Shown: positions 23,225 to 27,601 of the stretch, piece after piece
Position numbering within the stretch: the first letter of the stretch is position 1
Layout of the letters: every line of letters starts with the position of its first letter
NCBI GenBank assembly: GCA_002343445.1
Contig: DDSP01000007.1
Location: 39,901-67,501 of the forward strand
From: Chthonomonas sp. UBA2387
GTDB lineage: Bacteria; Armatimonadota; Fimbriimonadia; Fimbriimonadales; Fimbriimonadaceae
Length of the DNA stretch: 27,601 nucleotides
Direction: 5' to 3'
Program-made: the position numbers and the translations under genes
The notes under the pieces: generated by a model
Databases searched by the model: none
Seen by the model: the letters and a program-made list of their open reading frames with translations, nothing else
What the model was told of the DNA's origin: nothing

Positions 23225-24538
23225 ATGCCGTACTTCCCGGAAGTCGCCTCGCCCATCGCTTACGAAGGTCCGTCGTCGAAGAACCCGCTCGCGTTCAAGC
23301 GTTACGACGCCGGGAAGTCCATCGGCGGCAAGACGATGGCCGAGCACCTGCGCTTCGCCGTTTGCTACTGGCACACGTTCGTGGGCACGGGGCAAGACCC
23401 CTTTGGTGCGCCGACGCTCGTCCGCCCGTGGATGTCCGACCCCGACCCCATGCGACGCGCGTTCGACACCCTGGATGCCGCCTTCGAGTTCTTCACGAAG
23501 TTGGGCGTCGGCTTCTGGTGCTTCCACGATCGCGATCTGGCTCCCGAAGGCGCGGACTTCGCCGAATCGTGCCGCAATCTGGAGCGGCTCGTCGCGGCCG
23601 CCAAGGTCAAGCAGCAAGAGACCGGAGTCCGACTGCTTTGGGGCACGGCCAATCTGTTCAGCCACCCGCGCTACCAGGCGGGTGCGGCGACCAACCCCGA
23701 CCCACACGTGTTCGCCTATGCGGCCGCCCAAGTCAAGCATGCCCTGGAAGCCACGCACGAACTCGGTGGACTGGGCTACACGTTCTGGGGTGGCCGGGAG
23801 GGCTACGAGACACTCTGGAACACCGACATGAAGCGCGAACGCGAGCATTTCGCCCGGTTGCTGCACATGGCCGTGGACCACGCGCGGCAGATCGGCTTCA
23901 CCGGCCAGTTCTACATCGAGCCAAAGCCCAAGGAGCCCACCAAACACCAGTACGATTCCGACGTCGCCGCGTGCCTGAACTTCCTGCGCGAGTTCGACCT
24001 GATGGACCACCTCAAGCTGAACATCGAAACCAACCACGCCACGCTGGCGGGACACACGATCCAGCACGAACTGCGTGCGGCACGGGAGGCGGGAGCGTTG
24101 GGTTCGATCGACGCCAACGCGGGCGACGAGTTGCTGGGCTGGGACACCGACCAGTTCCCCACCAACGTCTACTTGACGGCCACCATCATGCTGGAACTTC
24201 TTGCGATGGGCGGGTTCCGCACGGGTGGCCTGAACTTCGACGCCAAGGTGCGCCGCCAATCGCACGAACCCGTGGACCTGTTCCACGCACACATCGGCGG
24301 GATGGACGCGTTCGCCAAGGGGCTGGAGATCGCCCAGGCCATCCGCGACGACGGGCGGCTCGACCGGTTCATGGCCGATCGCTACGCGGGTTGGTCGGGC
24401 GACCTCGGACGGTCGGTCGCCGAGGGCCGTGCGTCGCTGGACGACTGCGATGCTTACGTCCGCTCGAACGCCGAGCCCGTGCGCCACTCGGGACGCCAAG
24501 AGTTCCTTGAGAACCTGATCAACGAGTTCGTGCTTTGA
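23225..24538 (+). CDS. xylA: xylose isomerase XylA (class II)
   Basis: 437 residues, the long class II form of the TIM-barrel aldose-ketose isomerase converting D-xylose to D-xylulose. Signatures: FWCFHDRDLAPEG (97-109, catalytic His101 and Asp104), LLWGTANLFSHPRY (137-150), FWGGREGYETLWNTDM (187-202), IEPKPKEPTKHQYD (231-244, Glu232 and Lys234), NIETNHATLAGHT (266-278, Glu268 and His271), DANAGDELLGWDTDQFPTN (296-314, metal Asp296, Asp307 and Asp309) and GGLNFDAKVRRQ (334-345, Asp339). ATG at 23225; sequence upstream in frame is the lipid kinase gene antisense. No xylulokinase gene is adjacent. It converges on the DinB gene 10 bp away. Confidence 0.97.
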   Translation: MPYFPEVASPIAYEGPSSKNPLAFKRYDAGKSIGGKTMAEHLRFAVCYWHTFVGTGQDPFGAPTLVRPWMSDPDPMRRAFDTLDAAFEFFTKLGVGFWCFHDRDLAPEGADFAESCRNLERLVAAAKVKQQETGVRLLWGTANLFSHPRYQAGAATNPDPHVFAYAAAQVKHALEATHELGGLGYTFWGGREGYETLWNTDMKREREHFARLLHMAVDHARQIGFTGQFYIEPKPKEPTKHQYDSDVAACLNFLREFDLMDHLKLNIETNHATLAGHTIQHELRAAREAGALGSIDANAGDELLGWDTDQFPTNVYLTATIMLELLAMGGFRTGGLNFDAKVRRQSHEPVDLFHAHIGGMDAFAKGLEIAQAIRDDGRLDRFMADRYAGWSGDLGRSVAEGRASLDDCDAYVRSNAEPVRHSGRQEFLENLINEFVL

Positions 24539-24548
24539 GCCCCGGGGC

Positions 24549-25025
24549 TTAGTGCATTTCGCGGTCGCCCAGCATCAGTTGGAGGAAGTTGATCTGCCCC
24601 AAGTGGTAGACCAGGTTCCAGTACGGCAACATGACGATGTCGGCCATCGTCATGCGCATCCCACCGCCGAAGGGCAGGTCGAGTTCCATCTCGAGCACCG
24701 AGTCGGGCACGGTGGCGATTGCGGCGCTGAGCGAAGCCAGATCGGCTCGTGCGGCCTCGGCGCACTCGTCCACCGTGGCGAAGCTTTGGCGCAAGCGCAT
24801 GGTTTCGCGCATGGCGTGGCCGGTGAAGTCGGGCACGGCCCGGTCGCGGATCAAGGGAAGAAAGAGTTGCGCTTGCGTGGCGATCTCGCGCATTTGGTCA
24901 AGGGCCGAACGCGCGTGCCCCTGTGGCGCCCAAGACTGATGTTCGGCGGGCAACGCCATGGCGGCGCGGCACACGTCGTCGAGCGCCTTGTACGTCACTT
25001 TGACCACCTGATCTTGGTATCGCAT
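24549..25025 (-). CDS. DinB-like protein
   Basis: 158 residues with the four-helix pattern of the DinB/YfiT-like superfamily: helix 1 from about residue 5 (VVKVTYKALDDVCRAAM), helix 2 from about 40 (ALDQMREIATQAQLFLPLI), helix 3 about 82-105 and helix 4 about 125-152. The last signature NLVYHLGQINFLQLMLGD keeps the H-x-x-Q-I metal-ligand pattern. Many members bind a divalent metal and act as thiol-dependent transferases. The function of this one is unknown. The single ATG is set by TAAGCT 6 nt upstream. Confidence 0.82.
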   Translation of the reverse strand: MRYQDQVVKVTYKALDDVCRAAMALPAEHQSWAPQGHARSALDQMREIATQAQLFLPLIRDRAVPDFTGHAMRETMRLRQSFATVDECAEAARADLASLSAAIATVPDSVLEMELDLPFGGGMRMTMADIVMLPYWNLVYHLGQINFLQLMLGDREMH

Positions 25026-25037
25026 GGCGCAAGCTTA
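25026..25037 (-). promoter_or_regulatory. TANNNT-N6 leaderless -10 element of the DinB gene
   Basis: Minus strand TAAGCT (25037-25032), six bases (TGCGCC), ATG at 25025. No Shine-Dalgarno is visible. It lies in the 56-bp divergent space shared with the NanE-ROK gene, whose own upstream sequence (TTGGGT, 7 nt before the ATG) fits less well. Confidence 0.5.
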
Positions 25038-25081
25038 CACGCACTTCGCCCCCACTGTTCGGTCACACTTGGGTCCGAGCC

Positions 25082-26500
25082 ATGACTCTTTCCGATCTGC
25101 GCCGTTCGTTGCAGGAATGTCCCCTCGTCGCCAGCGTCCAGGGCAGTCCGGGATCGCCCGTCGAGCACCCCGACACGCTGCTGAGTCTGGCGCGAGCCAG
25201 CCTGGATCAAGGCGTGCGCATCCTGCGACTGGAGGGCCCCGCCAACGTGCGGCACCTGCGCGATGCGACCGGCGTTCCGTGCATGGGCTTGTTCAAGCGG
25301 TGGTACGACGGGTTCGACGTGTACGTCACGCCCACGATGCGGGAAGTCGAGGCCCTGTTGGAGACCGGCTGCGAGATGGTCGCTCTGGACTGCACGGTCC
25401 GCCCGAGGCCCGAGGGGGCCAAACTGCCCGACCTGATCGCCGCGATCCGCGCGGCGGGTCGGCTGGTCATGGCCGATTGCGACGACGCCGAATCCGTGCG
25501 CTACGCGATGGACTCGGGCGCGGACTTCGTGAGCATGACGCTTGCCGGATACACGGCCAGCCGCCCCATGACCGTCGGCCCCGACCTCGACGTGTTGCGC
25601 GAGGCGATCCGCGCGACCGATGCGCCCGTGCTTGCCGAGGGCCGCTATCAGACGCCCGCCCAAGCCCAAGCGGCGCTGCGGATCGGGGCGAGCGGCGTGG
25701 TCATCGGCGGCGCGCTGAACGACCCAGTGAAGCAGACACGATGGTTCATGAAGGCGATGTCGCCCGCCAAGGGACCTGTGGGTGCCGTGGACCTCGGGGG
25801 CACCTGGCTCCGGTTCGGCGTGTTCGATGCCGACGCGGCTCTGGTTTCCGAGAGCCGGGTGGCCACGCCCGAGACGCGCGCCGAAAGGCTCGATTGGATT
25901 CGCGCGGAGATACGGAACTCGGGGGTCGCCCGAGTCGGCGTTTCCTCGGGCGGCGAGGTGGATACGGCCACCGGCGAAGTGGTGGCTTCCAAGCCATGGA
26001 TCGACGAGCACCTCGGCACGGTGTTCTCGGAGGCCACCCTCGGCGTCCCGGCGGTGGCTGCGAACGATGGCGTTGCCTCGGCCTGGGCGCACGCTTGCCT
26101 GCCCGAATTCGCGGGTCGGCGCGTTGCCACGGTTGCCCTGGGAACGGGAGTCGGGTTCGGAATCGTGGACGCACACCGCCCCCTGATCGGCCCGAACGGC
26201 AAACAGCCCCGCGTCAACGATCTTCGAACGGCGTCCGGCCAGACGTTCGAGGAGGTTCTGGGCGGGCTTTGGCTGGGAGTCACCCCCGACGAGCGGCAGC
26301 GCACCGGCTTCATCGAGGGAGCAGGGGGGCTGGCGGAGACGATCGAACTGGCGTTCCACCCCGACGTCGTGGTCGCATGCGGCGGCCTGCTGAACGCCCC
26401 GTGGTTTCAGCCCGAGACCCTGGGCTGGCATCGCTCGCCGTTCGGAAGCCAAGCCGGTTTGCACGGGGCGGCGGCGATGGCGTTGCATCCGTGGGCGTAG
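25082..26500 (+). CDS. NanE-ROK fusion (ManNAc-6-P epimerase plus sugar kinase)
   Basis: 472 residues, two domains. Residues 1-225 are NanE-like: VASVQGSPGSPVEHP (16-30), ILRLEG (47-52), GLFKRWYDGFDVYVTPTMREVEAL (69-92, candidate catalytic Lys72), VMADCDD (129-135), SMTLAGYTASRP (151-162) and APVLAEGRYQTPAQA (181-195). NanE epimerises ManNAc-6-P to GlcNAc-6-P. Residues 232-472 are a ROK kinase: GAVDLGGTWLRFGVFD (234-249, phosphate loop), AANDGVASAWAH (326-337, base Asp329), VALGTGVGFGIV (351-362) and VACGGLLNAP (431-440). The usual ROK G-E-x-G-H and C-x-C-G-x-x-G-C zinc motif is missing. Fused NanE/NanK proteins are known as a type. Together the halves would turn ManNAc into GlcNAc-6-P, but no NanA, NagA or NagB lies here, so the substrate is open. 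Confidence 0.9.
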   Translation: MTLSDLRRSLQECPLVASVQGSPGSPVEHPDTLLSLARASLDQGVRILRLEGPANVRHLRDATGVPCMGLFKRWYDGFDVYVTPTMREVEALLETGCEMVALDCTVRPRPEGAKLPDLIAAIRAAGRLVMADCDDAESVRYAMDSGADFVSMTLAGYTASRPMTVGPDLDVLREAIRATDAPVLAEGRYQTPAQAQAALRIGASGVVIGGALNDPVKQTRWFMKAMSPAKGPVGAVDLGGTWLRFGVFDADAALVSESRVATPETRAERLDWIRAEIRNSGVARVGVSSGGEVDTATGEVVASKPWIDEHLGTVFSEATLGVPAVAANDGVASAWAHACLPEFAGRRVATVALGTGVGFGIVDAHRPLIGPNGKQPRVNDLRTASGQTFEEVLGGLWLGVTPDERQRTGFIEGAGGLAETIELAFHPDVVVACGGLLNAPWFQPETLGWHRSPFGSQAGLHGAAAMALHPWA

Positions 26501-26602
26501 GTCCTGCAACCTAGCCGAACCTGAGGACGTATCAATACGAAGGGTGACACCGCGCCAAGGATACGAAGTCGCGCTTTTTCACGCAATACCGGTGAAAAGC
26601 TC
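26501..26602. other. intergenic region with two direct repeats and an imperfect hairpin
   Basis: No gene seen. ATACGAAG occurs at 26535-26542 and again at 26561-26568, 26 bp apart start to start, both upstream of the rpoD-family promoter at 26603. GCTTTTTCAC (26573-26582) pairs with GTGAAAAGC (26592-26600) with one bulged T, ending 2 bp before the -35. Either could be a regulator site. A terminator for the NanE-ROK gene is possible, but the T-run is inside the stem rather than after it. Confidence 0.35.
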
Positions 26603-26631
26603 TTGACAATGTCCCTAACCTGTGTTACCTT
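26603..26631 (+). promoter_or_regulatory. strong -35/extended -10 promoter for the sigma gene
   Basis: TTGACA at 26603-26608 (perfect -35), 17 bp, TACCTT at 26626-26631, with TG one base before the hexamer (26623-26624), an extended -10. Expected +1 is near 26638, leaving a leader of about 137 nt before the ATG at 26775. An inverted repeat CCTTG/CAAGG (26628-26632, 26637-26641) overlaps the -10 and start site. Confidence 0.7.
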
Positions 26632-26649
26632 GAAGTCAAGGAAAGTTTT

Positions 26650-26741
26650 CCACCATAATCGGTGGTTTGGGCAGTGCCCGCAATCGTTCCGCCCCGGCGG
26701 AACCCGGCTCGGGAGATGGCTGTTGCACGATCTGCCCGTGC
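26650..26741 (+). promoter_or_regulatory. hairpin-rich 5' leader of the sigma gene
   Basis: Five small inverted repeats in about 90 nt: CCACC/GGTGG (26650-26665), GGGC/GCCC (26669-26679), GTTCCGC/GCGGAAC (26686-26692 with 26697-26703, the longest, 7 bp and a 4-nt loop), CCCG/CGGG (26703-26713) and GCACG/CGTGC (26725-26741). No T-run follows any of them, so they are not classic terminators. They may form a structured control region or protect the message. No known riboswitch class is recognised. Confidence 0.45.
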
Positions 26742-26774
26742 TGAAAGTCTAGATCATGAACGAGGTTACCAAAC

Positions 26775-27601
26775 ATGTCTGAGAACGGTGTGGCCCCAAC
26801 GCCCCGGCGAGGCCGAGCGATCACCGTCCGAACGCCCGGTCGAAACCCGGCGTTTGCCGACGCGCGCACCGTGCTCATGGACGACACCGTGGAACCCGAT
26901 GAAGACGAGCTTCTCGAGGTCGACGACGACACCGCCGAAGAAGAAGAGAAGGTCCACGACGATTCCGAAGAGCTGGAAATGTGGATGCGCCAAACCCGGC
27001 GCGCCCAGCTTCTGACGCCCGAGCAGGAAGTGCACTTGGCGCGACGCGTCCAAGAAGGCGACATGGAAGCCAAGCGCATCCTCATCGAGAGCAACCTTCG
27101 GCTGGTCGTTTCCATCGCCAAGAAGTACAACGCCCGCGGCATTCCGCTCGCCGACCTGATCCAAGAAGGCAATCTGGGCCTGATCCGCGCCGTCGAGAAG
27201 TTCGACTGGCGCAAGGGCTTTCGCTTCTCCACGTACGCCACGTGGTGGATTCGCCGCGCCATTGCCCGCGCCATCATCAACCAGGGACGCACGATCCGCA
27301 TCCCGGTTTACGTTGCTGAACTCATCAACAAGGTGGTCAAGACGGCGTCTCGGCTGCAGCAGGAGCTTCAGCGCGAAGCCACCGAGGAAGAGATTTCCGC
27401 ACAAGTGGATCTCACCGTGGACCGCGTTCGGGAAATGATGCGCGTTGCCGTCGAACCGATCTCCTTGGAGACCCCGGTCGGCGAAAAGGACAACAGCTCG
27501 ATCGGCGACTTCGTGCAGTCGAAGAACATGCCGAACCCGACGGACGTCACGTCGAACCTGATCCGCCGCGAGGAGATCGACGGCATCCTGGGTCGCCTCA
27601 C
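26775..27601 (+). CDS. RpoD/SigA-family sigma factor, C-terminus cut off
   Basis: The first 275 residues are present and the frame is still open at the window edge. An acidic tail (about 36-66) replaces region 1.1. Region 1.2 starts near 65 (EMWMRQTRRAQLLTPEQEVHLARRV). Region 2 is classical: ILIESNLRLVVSIAKKYNARG, PLADLIQEGNLGLIRAVEKFD and FRFSTYATWWIRR (about 102-161). Region 3 runs from about 180 to 256 (LQQELQREATEEEISAQV, GEKDNSSIGDFV), and region 4 begins at about 262. At the -12-reading positions it has Arg161 and Ala164, where E. coli sigma70 has Gln437 and Thr440. After these it reads INQGRTIRIPVYVAE instead of ADQARTIRIPVHMVE. It is either a divergent primary sigma or a group 2 sigma; region 4 would decide. 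A GAGG lies about 10 nt before the ATG. Confidence 0.93.
   Translation, partial: MSENGVAPTPRRGRAITVRTPGRNPAFADARTVLMDDTVEPDEDELLEVDDDTAEEEEKVHDDSEELEMWMRQTRRAQLLTPEQEVHLARRVQEGDMEAKRILIESNLRLVVSIAKKYNARGIPLADLIQEGNLGLIRAVEKFDWRKGFRFSTYATWWIRRAIARAIINQGRTIRIPVYVAELINKVVKTASRLQQELQREATEEEISAQVDLTVDRVREMMRVAVEPISLETPVGEKDNSSIGDFVQSKNMPNPTDVTSNLIRREEIDGILGRL

Noticed and set aside
23186..24499. 437-codon minus frame opposite xylA
   Set aside because: Shadow of xylA, which has every signature of the family.
24995..26509. 504-codon minus frame opposite the NanE-ROK gene
   Set aside because: Low-complexity Arg/His/Gly composition and no family resemblance; the plus strand holds two clear enzyme domains.
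1..27601. A new defence system, CRISPR array, prophage or toxin-antitoxin pair
   Set aside because: I looked for regular repeats, nuclease/helicase pairs, integrases and small overlapping gene pairs with toxin folds and saw none. The window is mainly housekeeping and metabolism.

Overview
This is a G+C-rich bacterial chromosome segment. It has no rRNA, tRNA, CRISPR array, insertion sequence or phage gene that I can see. Genes are packed tightly, with many stop/start overlaps and frequent GTG or TTG starts. Several predicted lipoproteins, a LolA-like protein and peptidoglycan genes point to a free-living, probably diderm heterotroph. A poorly studied phylum such as Armatimonadota (Fimbriimonadia) is my guess from gene style only; nothing in the window proves the taxon.

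Layout. (1) 1-1407, minus: an MFS exporter cut by the window edge, preceded by a hypothetical lipoprotein. (2) 1558-2919, plus: a Tat-exported GH109-type oxidoreductase-fold glycosidase. (3) 2932-5429, minus: an acyl-CoA dehydrogenase and a lipoprotein with carboxypeptidase-regulatory-like repeats. (4) 5561-9531, plus: an exported protein, tsaB, murB, a LolA-like protein and a uridine-kinase-like P-loop kinase. (5) 23176-9528, minus: about 13.6 kb of near-continuous co-directional genes. In transcription order these are a diacylglycerol-kinase-family protein, pxpB-pxpA-pxpC (5-oxoprolinase), a TauE/SafE permease, a HisN-like phosphatase, ruvX, mltG, a YqeG-type phosphatase, a GtrA protein, aroE, tsaC/sua5, a DnaA-N-like orphan, an MBL hydrolase, a small membrane protein, a FliA/WhiG-type sigma factor, a small acidic ORF, tgt and an APH-fold kinase. 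(6) 23225-27601: xylA (plus), a DinB protein (minus), a NanE-ROK fusion (plus), and an RpoD-family sigma factor (plus, cut by the right edge).

How it works together. The window holds two t6A tRNA genes (tsaB and tsaC), cell-wall synthesis and remodelling (murB, mltG), an oxoproline salvage module, and scattered sugar catabolism (GH109, XylA, NanE-ROK).

Most notable signals. Four genes that begin transcription units carry TANNNT exactly 6 nt before the start codon and lack a Shine-Dalgarno, the signature of leaderless transcripts. The RpoD-family sigma factor has both classical -12 recognition residues replaced, and its gene sits behind a strong promoter and a hairpin-rich leader. The Tgt protein has lost all three zinc-binding cysteines. 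The NanE-ROK fusion lacks the ROK zinc motif.
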